Origin: an uncultured Clostridia bacterium
Lineage (GTDB): Bacteria; Bacillota; Clostridia; Christensenellales; Pumilibacteraceae
NCBI GenBank assembly: GCA_947066105.1
Contig: CAMSYM010000009.1
Coordinates: 1-64,000 of the forward strand
DNA length: 64,000 nucleotides
Direction of reading: 5' to 3'
In this document: piece after piece, positions 33,586 to 43,400 of the stretch
Position numbering within the stretch: position 1 is the first letter of the stretch
How the letters are laid out: every line of letters begins with the position of its first letter
Made by a program: the position numbers and the translations under genes
Notes under the pieces: model-generated
What the model was told of the DNA's origin: nothing
Database searches by the model: none
What the model saw: the letters and a program-made list of their open reading frames with translations, nothing else

Positions 33586-34494
33586 CTATATATCGGTCAG
33601 TCGCGTGCCGGTAGCCGCGAGAAAAACGTCGTCCATTTTGCCTTTGGATATTTCGTAGTCGGTAAAAAGTTCGGGGTGCGCAGTTATCAACCGAGTGGCC
33701 TCCGCGGTGTCCTTTACTTCTATCCTGTACCCGCCCGCGATCTTGGCGAGCGGCTTGCCCAACGCATCGAGCGGTTTTTCGTCGCAGGTATAGAACGAAA
33801 TGAAATCGCCCGTATATTCGTTTTTGAGCGAGACGGGCGTTCCCTTTGCCGCCACCTTGCCCGAATTGATTATCACGACGTGATCGGCGTCCGCCGCTTC
33901 TTCCATATAGTGCGTCGTCAAAAATACCGTCATGTCGCCGCTTTTGCGCAAACCGTCTATCACCCGCCAAACCGTTTTGCGCGTTTGCGGATCGAGTCCC
34001 GTCGTCGGCTCGTCGAGTATGAGTATCTTGGGTCGGTGAAGCAACGCGCGCGCTATGTCGCAACGTCGCCGCTGTCCGCCAGACAGCTTGCCTACGGGAC
34101 GCTTTTCAAGCTCTTTGAGCGACAGCATTTCGTCCAGCTCGGCATAACGCTTGTCGAACTCCGCGCCGAATATCCCGTACAGCGCGGCGCGGCTTTTGAG
34201 ATTTTCCTTAACGGTAAGCACTCTGTCCAGCGTCGAGCTTTGAAACACCACGCCTATCTCGCTCTTGACGCGGGCGGGGTGCTTGTCGATATCCGCGCCG
34301 TCTATCTCTATATGCCCGGCATCGCGTTCGAGCTGACCGCAAACGATCGATATCGTCGTGGACTTGCCCGCGCCGTTAACGCCCAAAAACGCGAACAACT
34401 CGCCGCGCCGCACGTCAAACGACACGCCGTCCACTGCTTTGACGTCGCCGAAATATTTTACAAGCCCGTCTATTTTGATCATCTCGTCAGACAT
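33586..34494 (-). CDS. ABC transporter ATP-binding protein
   Basis: A 302-residue ATPase with Walker A GVNGAGKST, signature LSGGQRRR and Walker B ILILDEPTTGLD, followed by TTHYMEEA. The C-terminal 70 residues form the extra domain usual in DrrA/CcmA-like exporters. The ATG at 34494 has AAGGAAG upstream. It is the first gene of a two-gene exporter operon with the ABC-2 permease. Confidence 0.93.
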   Translation of the reverse strand: MSDEMIKIDGLVKYFGDVKAVDGVSFDVRRGELFAFLGVNGAGKSTTISIVCGQLERDAGHIEIDGADIDKHPARVKSEIGVVFQSSTLDRVLTVKENLKSRAALYGIFGAEFDKRYAELDEMLSLKELEKRPVGKLSGGQRRRCDIARALLHRPKILILDEPTTGLDPQTRKTVWRVIDGLRKSGDMTVFLTTHYMEEAADADHVVIINSGKVAAKGTPVSLKNEYTGDFISFYTCDEKPLDALGKPLAKIAGGYRIEVKDTAEATRLITAHPELFTDYEISKGKMDDVFLAATGTRLTDI

Positions 34495-34614
34495 ATACAC
34501 TTCCTTGTTGCAATTATTCGCACGGAAAACCTGCGGTCGGTCAAACCGTTTACAGTATATCATATCGGATCGGTCGCCGACATTAGAATACGATTAGATT
34601 AGCATTAGACCGAG

Positions 34615-35658
34615 TCAAGCGCCGTCGTTATTTTCGACGCTTTCCGCTATCCCGTCGTCGCTTCGAGTGCGCTCGACGGTTTGCGCGCCGCCGTCCGCTT
34701 GTTCGACCGCGCAGTCGGGCGGGGACGCATTTTCCGTTTCGCTCGCTTGGGCTGCTTCACGGCTGTACGCTTTGAGTTTTTTGAACCCGCTCACAAGCAT
34801 ATGCACGCCGAGCGCGCATATCGCGACGGATATCAATACGCCCGTAACGGGATTGAGCTTAGCGTTGAGCAACGCCGTGTTCGGGCGCGTCGGAAGTTCT
34901 TTAAGCATCATCGCCTGCAATACGAATACGGAAATAAGCGCGTCGGCGAAGCTGATGTTTTTTACCGCGACGAGCGACATGTCGTCCGTTCCGCGCACTT
35001 TTTTCAGATTGTAAAGCGAAATACCGAATTTGATAAACGTATATAACGCGATAGCCGAAACATACGCAACAACGCCGACGAAATAATTGTAATTGTTTTT
35101 TCCTTCGACGACCATTCTTATCACGGGCAGTATGGCTATCGCGAGCAGTACGAGCGCAAGCCCGCTGTACGAATACGAGCGCAATTGCTGACGCTTTAAA
35201 TCCGTTTCCCGCCCGCGGTTGCGGAGCTTCGGCACGATGACCAATATTCGCGGCAACAGCAAAAACACGTGATAGCCGACAAGCACGCCCAACCACGGCG
35301 ATTGCGTTACGTTGGCGACCACTATACCGAACGCCACGTAACAGCCGTTGAAAATTATCGAACACGACGCGTAAACGAACGCGCGCGTGCTGTAACTGGA
35401 AAAAAACTTTTGCACGCGCGGCTTGTCCTTTGCGCGTTCGGGAACGCCTATAACCGTGAGTACGGCATACAACGACAACACGAAAAACACGAGCGCGACG
35501 ATATGCACGGGCAACGCGAACATTTCCGCGCCCAAGCCCAAATAATACAGCGTGATACTGCCGGCAAGGCTCGCTGCGCCCGCCGCCCAAACGACTATGC
35601 ACAGCCACAGCGGCGGCTTTAATAAAAATCGTATAAGCTTATCGCGCTTTAACTTCAT
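34615..35658 (-). CDS. Polytopic membrane protein, function unknown
   Basis: A 347-residue protein with about eight TM helices up to residue 290, then an acidic, disordered C-terminal tail of about 50 residues (ASETENASPPD, ending SVENNDGA). I do not recognise the family. ATG 35658 has no ribosome binding site, and a strong promoter ends 7 nt upstream, so the mRNA is predicted to be leaderless. It is divergent from the DUF1538 operon. Confidence 0.7.
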   Translation of the reverse strand: MKLKRDKLIRFLLKPPLWLCIVVWAAGAASLAGSITLYYLGLGAEMFALPVHIVALVFFVLSLYAVLTVIGVPERAKDKPRVQKFFSSYSTRAFVYASCSIIFNGCYVAFGIVVANVTQSPWLGVLVGYHVFLLLPRILVIVPKLRNRGRETDLKRQQLRSYSYSGLALVLLAIAILPVIRMVVEGKNNYNYFVGVVAYVSAIALYTFIKFGISLYNLKKVRGTDDMSLVAVKNISFADALISVFVLQAMMLKELPTRPNTALLNAKLNPVTGVLISVAICALGVHMLVSGFKKLKAYSREAAQASETENASPPDCAVEQADGGAQTVERTRSDDGIAESVENNDGA

Positions 35659-35665
35659 ACATTAT

Positions 35666-35694
35666 ATCTTACAATATCGTAAGTCCGTTGTCAA
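35666..35694 (-). promoter_or_regulatory. Consensus promoter predicting a leaderless mRNA
   Basis: A perfect TTGACA (35694-35689), a 17-bp spacer and TAAGAT (35671-35666). The -10 ends 7 nt before the ATG, so the A of the ATG is the expected +1. Confidence 0.7.
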
Positions 35695-35738
35695 GCGCGC
35701 GCGATATCGGTAAATTTGACGTCGGTGTAAAAATTTTC

Positions 35739-35767
35739 TTGCATAAATAGCCGTTTGATGTTATACT
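35739..35767 (+). promoter_or_regulatory. Promoter of the DUF1538-PII operon
   Basis: TTGCAT (35739-35744), a 17-bp spacer and TATACT (35762-35767), 20 nt before the start codon. Confidence 0.75.
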
Positions 35768-35787
35768 ATACAAAATCGGAGCAAACA

Positions 35788-37323
35788 ATGAAGCGAGTAT
35801 TTTTAAAACTTCGCGAAGCGGGCATATCCGTTTTACCCGTTGCGGCAATAGTTTTGATACTGGCGGCTACGCCGCTCGTAAACTTTACGGGTACGGAGAT
35901 AGCCGCGTTTGCCGTATGCGCAGTGTTTTTGGTACTCGGCATAGGGCTGTTCAATCTCGGCGCAGATCTTGCGATGACGCCTATGGGCGAACACATAGGC
36001 GGCGGACTTACCAAGTCCAAAAAGATAGCCGTGCTTTTGATAGTTTGCTTTTTGATGGGCATGCTGATAACCGTCGCCGAACCCGATCTTTCGGTGCTTG
36101 CGGAACAGGTAAAAACGGTGATGAACAGCACGGTCTTGATAGTGACCGTCGGCGCGGGCGTAGGCATATTCCTGTTGCTCGCAGTGCTTAAAATAATATT
36201 GCGTAAAGACCTGTCGGCAATGCTCATGTTTTTTTACATGGTGCTTTTCGCGCTGTGCGCGCTGTTGATAGAAAGCGGCAGGAGCGATTTTTTGGGCATG
36301 TGCTTCGATTCGGGCGGCGTTACCACGGGACCGATAACCGTGCCGTTTATAATGGCGCTCGGCGTGGGCATAGCGACGACCGTCGGCGGAAAAAACAGCA
36401 ACGAAAACAGCTTCGGGCTTGTCGCGCTTTGCTCGATAGGTCCGATACTCGCGGTCATCATCCTGTCGATGACGGCGACGGGCGATCTCGAATACACCGT
36501 GCCGACGTACACAGTATCGTCCGAGCTGAGCGAGTTCGGCGGCGTACTGCTCGTTACGTGCCGCGAAGTCGTTATCGCGCTCGCGCTTATAGTCGCGTTT
36601 TTCGTGATACTGCAACTTACGGTATTAAAGCTTCCGCGCGAAAAAATAATACAGATAATAATAGGCATTACCTATACGTTCATAGGACTTGTAGTATTCC
36701 TGACCGCCGTAAAAATAGGGTTCATGCCCATAGGCTTAAAGCTCGGTCAAATGCTGGCGGACAATAAAGCGCTTCTCGCCGTGTTCGGTTTCGTACTCGG
36801 TATGGTCGTAGTTCTCGCAGAACCGGCTATACACGTTTTGAACAAACAGGTAGAAGAAGTGACGGGCGGAAGCGTAACCAAAAAGGAAATGCTCGTCGCT
36901 CTGTGCTTGGGCGTAGGGCTTGCCATCGCGCTGTCCATGATCCGCATAATTTACGGGTTTTCGGTGCTGTATTATCTTATCCCCGGCTATCTGCTGTCGC
37001 TCGGGCTTTCGTTTTTCGTACCGAAGCTGTACACGGCGATAGCGTTCGACTCCGGCGGCGTGGCGAGCGGTCCGTTGACGAGCGGATTTATACTGCCGCT
37101 CGCGATAGGCGCGTGTTCGGTCGTCGCGCCCGACGCGGTGTTGGAGCTGGCGTTCGGAGTGGTGGCTATGGTAGCAATGATCCCGCTCATAACCATACAG
37201 GCGCTCGGCTTTAAAGCGGTGATGTCGGCAAAGGCGCGCAACCGCATAACCATGAAACGCATACTCTCGGCGGACGACGAGCAGATAATCGACTTTGCGT
37301 GGAGCGACGACAATGGCAAGTAA
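35788..37323 (+). CDS. DUF1538 integral membrane protein
   Basis: A 511-residue protein with about 12-14 TM helices and an internal duplication. The signature FDSGGVTTGPITVPF near residue 175 recurs as FDSGGVASGPLTSGF near residue 415. The repeat of two membrane halves, each with a Gly-rich re-entrant-like motif, is typical of ion or small-solute transporters, but no substrate is known for DUF1538. The ATG at 35788 has CGGAG upstream. Its stop overlaps the next gene by 11 nt. The two downstream PII-like proteins suggest it is gated by a nucleotide or metabolite signal. Confidence 0.85.
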   Translation: MKRVFLKLREAGISVLPVAAIVLILAATPLVNFTGTEIAAFAVCAVFLVLGIGLFNLGADLAMTPMGEHIGGGLTKSKKIAVLLIVCFLMGMLITVAEPDLSVLAEQVKTVMNSTVLIVTVGAGVGIFLLLAVLKIILRKDLSAMLMFFYMVLFALCALLIESGRSDFLGMCFDSGGVTTGPITVPFIMALGVGIATTVGGKNSNENSFGLVALCSIGPILAVIILSMTATGDLEYTVPTYTVSSELSEFGGVLLVTCREVVIALALIVAFFVILQLTVLKLPREKIIQIIIGITYTFIGLVVFLTAVKIGFMPIGLKLGQMLADNKALLAVFGFVLGMVVVLAEPAIHVLNKQVEEVTGGSVTKKEMLVALCLGVGLAIALSMIRIIYGFSVLYYLIPGYLLSLGLSFFVPKLYTAIAFDSGGVASGPLTSGFILPLAIGACSVVAPDAVLELAFGVVAMVAMIPLITIQALGFKAVMSAKARNRITMKRILSADDEQIIDFAWSDDNGK

Positions 37324-37816
37324 AAAACGCGATATAAGAACGGACGTTCGGACAAAAAAAACCGTCGTCAAAGCCAAAGCCGCGGAGATAAAGGAAAAAC
37401 GCCGCAAGCGCATAGCCAAGGTAAAAAGCTTGGTGAGCCGCGGCGCGCAAAACACCGTCACCGACAATCGGCTCGAACTGCTCGTGACGATTGTAAGCCG
37501 CAGTAAGGGCGAATACTACATCGACCTGTTGCAGTCGTTTGAAATAAACATGCAGTTCGTCACGCTCGGACGCGGCACGGCGGACGCCGACATGCTGTCG
37601 CGGCTGGGCTTCGACGATTCCGACAAAACCGTCATAATCGGCGTGATACAGGAAAACAAGATCAAGGACGCGCTCGAAACGCTCGAACAAAAGTTCCGCA
37701 CCATAAAAAACGGCAAAGGCATAGCTTACACCGTGCCGCTGTCCAGCATGATAGGCACGTTGCTTTTCGGATTTTTGAGCAACAACCGCATGGCGGTCAA
37801 GCCGCAGGAGAATTGA
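37313..37816 (+). CDS. PII-like signalling protein with N-terminal basic extension
   Basis: A 167-residue protein. Residues about 55-155 have the ferredoxin-like pattern of PII proteins (LELLVTIVSRSKGEYYIDLLQ, later VIIGVIQENKIKDALETLE). The first 50 residues are Lys/Arg-rich and absent from classical GlnB. The GlnB T-loop tyrosine motif is not evident, so it belongs to a PII-like subgroup. Its start overlaps the DUF1538 gene. It probably regulates that membrane protein, as GlnK regulates AmtB (inference). Confidence 0.78.
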   Translation: MASKKRDIRTDVRTKKTVVKAKAAEIKEKRRKRIAKVKSLVSRGAQNTVTDNRLELLVTIVSRSKGEYYIDLLQSFEINMQFVTLGRGTADADMLSRLGFDDSDKTVIIGVIQENKIKDALETLEQKFRTIKNGKGIAYTVPLSSMIGTLLFGFLSNNRMAVKPQEN

Positions 37817-37817
37817 T

Positions 37818-38189
37818 ATGAATCACGAACTCATTATTTGCATAGTCAACACGGGCTTTACCGACGTCGTGATGGACGCCGCCAAGGATGCGGGCGCGCG
37901 CGGCGGTACCGTCATACACGGCAGAGGCACCGCCAACAAAGAGGCGGAAGAATTTTTCCATATATCCGTACAGCCCGACAAAGAAATGGTCATGATACTC
38001 GTCACGTCCGACATAAAGGACGATGTATTGCACGCGATATACCGCTCGGCGGGCTTGAAAACCGCGGGGCAAGGCATAGCGTTCGCCCTGCCCGTCACCA
38101 ATGTGGTCGGCATTTCATCCGAACAAACGCCCGACTCCGCCCGACCAGACCAAGCGCAAAACGCAAAAGAACAGCCGAATAACGATTAA
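37818..38189 (+). CDS. PII-family signalling protein
   Basis: A 123-residue PII-like protein. LIICIVNTGFTDVVMDAAKDAGARGGTVI is the beta-alpha unit leading into the T-loop region, with GRGTANKEAEEF in place of the classical T-loop. A hydrophobic LVTSDI strand and the GQGIAFALPV strand follow. The C-terminal 20 residues are polar. It has AGGAG upstream and lies 1 nt after the previous stop. The two PII paralogues may form separate or mixed trimers. Confidence 0.85.
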   Translation: MNHELIICIVNTGFTDVVMDAAKDAGARGGTVIHGRGTANKEAEEFFHISVQPDKEMVMILVTSDIKDDVLHAIYRSAGLKTAGQGIAFALPVTNVVGISSEQTPDSARPDQAQNAKEQPNND

Positions 38190-38243
38190 CGCCGCATACC
38201 GTTTCGCTCGGCGTTTCGACCGATGTTTTTGAATTTATCCAAC

Positions 38244-38275
38244 GCAAAAGCGACGCTATAAAGCGTCGCTTTTGC
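38244..38275 (+). terminator. Terminator of the DUF1538-PII operon
   Basis: GCAAAAGCGACGC pairs with GCGTCGCTTTTGC around a short TATAAA loop. It is a symmetrical, strong hairpin between convergent genes. Confidence 0.8.
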
Positions 38276-38309
38276 CGTATTGCGTCGATCTTGCTTCGGC
38301 GCGTTTTTA

Positions 38310-40403
38310 TTATGCCTGTGCGTCGGGATCGACGTACCAATCGATCGTTACGTCATCATCGGTCACGCCCAGCTCCATTTTATCGAAGTTGTAGCCGTCG
38401 CCGGGACCGCCGCCCGTTTTTTCGAACGATATGACGTTTTTGCCTTCTTTAAGCTCGATCGTGCCGAGTTCGACGGTAGCGAATTCCGTCCAGCTTCCGT
38501 TCGGCACCGTGCCGTCAAGACCGAGCGCGTCGTCGCCGTTCACCGTCGTCGTCACGCGCGCGGCGAAGCTACCGCCCGAATTGGTGGAAACGGAAACGTA
38601 CAGGGTAACGGTACACGCCTTGCTCGCGTTTATCTCGAACGTGATCTTTCTGCCGATCGCGTCGGCGAAGCCGCCTACGTAGTGAACGAGCGATCCGGGT
38701 TCGCAAACGTCGCGGTTAAGCCCTTCGGAAAGAATGGTGTTTTCATTTTCGCCCTCGAACGCAATGACGCGGATATTGGGTTTGATATTTATGACGTACT
38801 CCGCTTCGACGTTGCCTATACTCACCTTAACGCGTTTGAGTCCGAGTTCGTTCATATTGGGCGTAGCGACCGTCAGCTTGTCGAGAGTAAGCTCTTCGGT
38901 CGTGCCGTCGCGCTTGGTCGCGACCGCGGTAAGACCCGTCGCGTCGAACGTATCGCCCACCGTGTATTCCGTCAATACGTTTTCGGTATCGAGTTCCAGC
39001 TTGCTGTAAACGTAATAAATGCCTTTGGTCATCACGTCGATCGTGACTTTTTCGACTACCGGCAACCGCTCGCCTATCGCGCTCATCGTAAGCGTATGCG
39101 CGCCCGCAACAAGATCGTTATAGCCCTTAATGCCTTCGCCTATCGCCACTTTGACGAACGGCGAAATTTGGTTCCCTTCGCCGTCGTCGGTCGCAGTAGT
39201 TCCTTTGAACGGCTCGACAAGCGTTATTTCCGCGTCCGCCCCGTCCAGCTTGAAAGCGACGTTGGCTTTAAGATCGTCGAGCGTATACTCGGCGTCGGCT
39301 GCCATGCTCGCCGTTATCCCTACCGTACCCGCATTGTAAGTAAAGAATTTGACCTGCGTATCGGCGGTAAGCTCGGTCACCGCAACGTCCTTGGTTTCGA
39401 CGTTTTCAAACACCGCGTCGTACAGAGTTTTGTCTATTTCTTCGTGGATCAACTCCGATTCCGACCAGCCCAATCGAACGGGCGAGTTGATGAGTATTTT
39501 GTCGAAGTTGTAGCCGAAGTCAGCCGAAATATTGGTGAACTTGATCGTGTTGACGCCCTGCTTCAACGAGATACAACCGAGATTGACGGTAACGAAATCC
39601 GCCCAGGTATCGGTATTGACGCCTGTCGACGGGACCATGGTGTTGCGCTCGATCATATCGTCGTTCACTAAAACGGCTATGCCCTGCGTGAATATAGCCG
39701 ACTGCATGCGTTTGCACACCGACGCGTAAAGCGTAGCCGTCGTCGCTTCGGTCGACCAAAGCGTGTAATCGATGCTCGCGCCCGCATTGGCGTTGAAGTT
39801 GCCGATGTAGACGATGTCCTTATTGCGTTCCTTGATCTCCTCGGACACGCCCGCGTCGTCTTTGACCGCGGTCCTGTTAAGCGCGCCGCGCGATCCGTCT
39901 ATGAGCGCCACGTGCGGGTCTTCCGCTTCCAGCCTGTACAGCTTGTTGCTTTCGTTGTCGCCGCATTTGGTCAAGCACGCGTCCTGCTCGCACGTTTCGT
40001 TCATGCACCCTTCGCATATCGGACATATGGTCAAGCATTCGTGCGCTTTGGGCGCGTTGACCGTTATTATGTAGTTGGCGCTCTTGCCGCCGTACGCGAC
40101 GGTTATCGGCTTGTTGCCCGCCGTCGTCATGTCGGGTTTGGTAACGGTGCATTCGGAGATCGCCACCGCTTTGTCGGTATCGTCGCTCATGTACGCCGTC
40201 ACCTTGATGCCTTCGGTCGTGAACGTTTCGCCTATTTCGTAAGTCTTTTTCACGTCGTCCGTGTTGAGCGCAATGCGCGTTACGGTGACTTCGCCCGACG
40301 GCGGCGGTTCGGGCGGCGTATTGCCGCAAGCCGTCATCAGTCCCAACGACATAACTGTCATCACCGCCGCAAATAAAGCGATCGCACTTTTAAGTTTTTT
40401 CAT
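38310..40403 (-). CDS. Multidomain lipoprotein with Ig-like and CBM-like domains (cassette 2)
   Basis: A 697-residue predicted lipoprotein (lipobox GLMTACG, Cys near 26). Domains in order: a bacterial Ig-like domain (about 40-115, with TYEIGETFTTEGIKVTA); a Cys-rich segment with eight Cys (about 120-150); a CBM6/35-like beta domain (about 155-310); a region without a known fold; a second Ig-like domain (about 470-555, TEYTVGDTFDATGL); and a second CBM-like domain (about 560-690). Both CBM-like domains end in a GYNFDK motif. No catalytic site is seen, so it is probably a glycan-binding partner of the GH3 enzyme. It starts at ATG 40403, sharing one base with the GH3 stop. Confidence 0.82.
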   Translation of the reverse strand: MKKLKSAIALFAAVMTVMSLGLMTACGNTPPEPPPSGEVTVTRIALNTDDVKKTYEIGETFTTEGIKVTAYMSDDTDKAVAISECTVTKPDMTTAGNKPITVAYGGKSANYIITVNAPKAHECLTICPICEGCMNETCEQDACLTKCGDNESNKLYRLEAEDPHVALIDGSRGALNRTAVKDDAGVSEEIKERNKDIVYIGNFNANAGASIDYTLWSTEATTATLYASVCKRMQSAIFTQGIAVLVNDDMIERNTMVPSTGVNTDTWADFVTVNLGCISLKQGVNTIKFTNISADFGYNFDKILINSPVRLGWSESELIHEEIDKTLYDAVFENVETKDVAVTELTADTQVKFFTYNAGTVGITASMAADAEYTLDDLKANVAFKLDGADAEITLVEPFKGTTATDDGEGNQISPFVKVAIGEGIKGYNDLVAGAHTLTMSAIGERLPVVEKVTIDVMTKGIYYVYSKLELDTENVLTEYTVGDTFDATGLTAVATKRDGTTEELTLDKLTVATPNMNELGLKRVKVSIGNVEAEYVINIKPNIRVIAFEGENENTILSEGLNRDVCEPGSLVHYVGGFADAIGRKITFEINASKACTVTLYVSVSTNSGGSFAARVTTTVNGDDALGLDGTVPNGSWTEFATVELGTIELKEGKNVISFEKTGGGPGDGYNFDKMELGVTDDDVTIDWYVDPDAQA

Positions 40404-43400
40404 TATATTCCTCCTTGTTTGGATGTATCGGTTTTTTCGCCGTTGCGCTTTTTATCGAGATACGCAAGCACAAACGCGGCTACCGTCACGGCGATACAAA
40501 CGCCTGCTATTATGCCGAACGTGATCTGCATCGACGTAATAAGGGTTTGCCACCACGGCGTGTGATAAATGACTTTGGAATTATTGCTCAATTTATTCAT
40601 CGCTTTGGAATTGAGCGTCGTGTACAGTATCCTGTGGCACGCTTCGCGCATTGCCGCGCATACCGTCGCATTGTTTTTGTAGTTGTCGAAGGCGTGAACG
40701 TCGGGACCGGACATCCAAATATCCTGACCCGCGACCACGCCCGCCGCGCGCGCTTCGGGAGTGAGCATGTGCGTACCGACGCCCGCGTCGGTCTCCACCT
40801 GCCCTATAAAGTTCCATTCGTTGCGCAACACTTCGGTAAGCAAGCCCTTGTGCGCGCCCGCCCACGTGCAACCTATGCGGTTGAAGCTACTCATCAAGCC
40901 GTTGGTATGCCCTTCGGTTATACCCGCCTCGAACGCTTTCAGATACACTTCGCGAATGCTCTGCTCGTTAGCCCACACCGATCCGCCGTAGCGGTTGCGC
41001 TCCTGATCGTTGAGCGCGAAATGCTTGGTGAAAAGCACCACGCCCTTTTTGGTCATGCCCTGAGATTCCGCCGAGAACGCCTTGCCCGAAAGGAACCCGT
41101 CCTCGCTGTAATACTCCCAGCTCCTGCCGCTCCACGCACTGCGGTGGATATTGGCGCCGAGTCCGTAAATGCCGACGCAACCTATATGAAGGATCTCATG
41201 CGCGAACGCGTTGCCCAGTTCTTCTATAAGCTCTTCGTCGAACGTCGCCGCGACAAGCCCGTTGCACGGGAACGCCATTTGCGTGTCGAGCGTGCCCGCG
41301 CCTTGGCGGATACCGCACGGACCGTCCTGCGATGTGTACATGGGCGCGGCTACGCTCGTAGCGCCCGCGACCGCCGCCGAGCCGTAAGTGATGAGAGTGC
41401 ATTGCTCTTCCCACGTAAGCTGATTGAGCAGGTCGTTCCACATGGGATCGTCATAGTCGAGTTCCATGAGCATGGCGAGCGTAAGCCCGTTCTCGCCGAG
41501 TCCTTCGATCGTCGAAGTAACCGTACCGTAAAATTCGGGGATCTTAGCGTTTTCGTCCTCTGCGATCTCGACCGCGTATTGCATATCCTTTATCATCTGC
41601 GGATCGGTGCATGTAAGCGAAACCGCCGAAGGATACGTACCCACCCAGTCGTTACGCGAAAGATAGGTTATCTTTTGGTCCTTAGTGCCTTGGTAAATAT
41701 TGACGTCGGCATTGTCGAACTGATTGGTAACGGGCTTTCCGGTGAACGACGATACGGCGTACTTGTCGAAATCGTCGGCGGCGACCGTGATCTTATACGC
41801 GAAGTCCGCGTTGCCGCTACCGACCATGCGCGCCTTTTGCGCGTCGGTCACGCCCTTTTTGATAAGGATATTGTTGAGCGCGTCGTGCGCGGAAGTCCCC
41901 GCCGCGAGATAGTAATCGCCTTTTTCGAGTATGTACGTTTTTTGTCCGTAAGCATCGTAGCTCTTGAAGTCGTAGTCCTTTACGTTCACTGTAAGAGTTT
42001 TGCTTTCGCCAGGCGCAAGCTCCGGAGTTTTTGCAAACCCTACAAGCTCCACCGCGGGTTTTTCCACGATATGGTTTACATCCTTGTCGTAATCGGTATA
42101 CGGCTTTTGCAGGTATACCTGCACAACGTCCTTCCCGCTGTTTTTGCCCGTGTTGGTCACCTTGACCGAAACCGAGTAACCGTCGTCCGTTTTTTGTACG
42201 GCGAAGTCCGATTGAGCGAACGTCGTGTAAGTAAGACCGTGACCGAACGAGTATCCCACTTCGTCGCTATACGACCAGCCGTTCTCGCCCGCTTTTACGC
42301 CGCTGTTGCCGCCGGCATTGCCCGCGCCGAGTACATAGTCCTCGTAACGCGTTTCGTAATAACGGTAGCCGACGTAAATGCCTTCCTGATAAACGACGTA
42401 TTTGGTGTTGTGCGTATACGCCGCGTCCGCAGGCACGCCCGCGCTTTGCTTAAAGGTGTAATCGCCGAAGTTTTCGGTGGCGGGCGCGGAACGTATGTCG
42501 TTGACCCAAATATCGTTCAAATGCCCGGACGGCGCGGCGCTTCCGCTCAGTATCTTGCCGATCTGGTCGTAGGACGCGTTTCCGCCCAAACCGACCCAAA
42601 CGCACGCATCGATATTGTGCTTTTCGATGTTTTTAAGCGACATCGCCGCAGGCGAGTTTATAAGAAGTATCACGCGCTTGATCGTGCCGTTTGCTCTCAG
42701 CTTGTCGAGTTCGGAAAGCACCTTGTCCTCTTCGAACGCCAGATCCATATAGTTGTCGTTATGGCATTCCTTGCAGGTGAAGCTCGTATCGCCGTCCTCG
42801 CTGCCGTAGCGCGAAATGACCATGACCGCCGCGTCGCCGTACTGACCTATGCCGCTCGGCATGGCTATCTTTTTGGTAAGCACGTTCCACGGTATCTCGC
42901 CGATCTTGAACTCGACGTAATTGTTATCGGCAACGCCGTTGCCCTGCGCGTCGTGACCGTAGACCCTGCCGTACCCGGCTTTGCTCAGTCGGTACGCCGA
43001 CCACAATGCGTTGTTGACTTTAAGCCCTTCGCTCTCGCACGCGCTTTTGACCGTTTTGGTCGTCGTTATGGAAACGCTTCCGCTGCCGCCGCCGTGATGT
43101 GTGTAATCTATCGCGCCCACGCCGAAAAAGCTTATCTGCGCGCCGCTGTTCAACGGCAATGCGGGCGTGTTTGCCGCAACGTCGTTGTTCCACATAAGCA
43201 CGCTGCCTTCGGTGGCGACGCGTGTCGCGACGTCCATGGAGTTCGCGCGCATGGCAACGTCGTCGTACACCTGATGCTCGTAGCCGTCCTCGTCCGTTAC
43301 TGTCAACGGCACGCCGTTTTCGTCCTTTAACACGAAGTCCGACTTAAAGTATTCGGTATCGCCGGCGTCGTTTTTGTCGATGACCGTTTCGTACGGGTTT

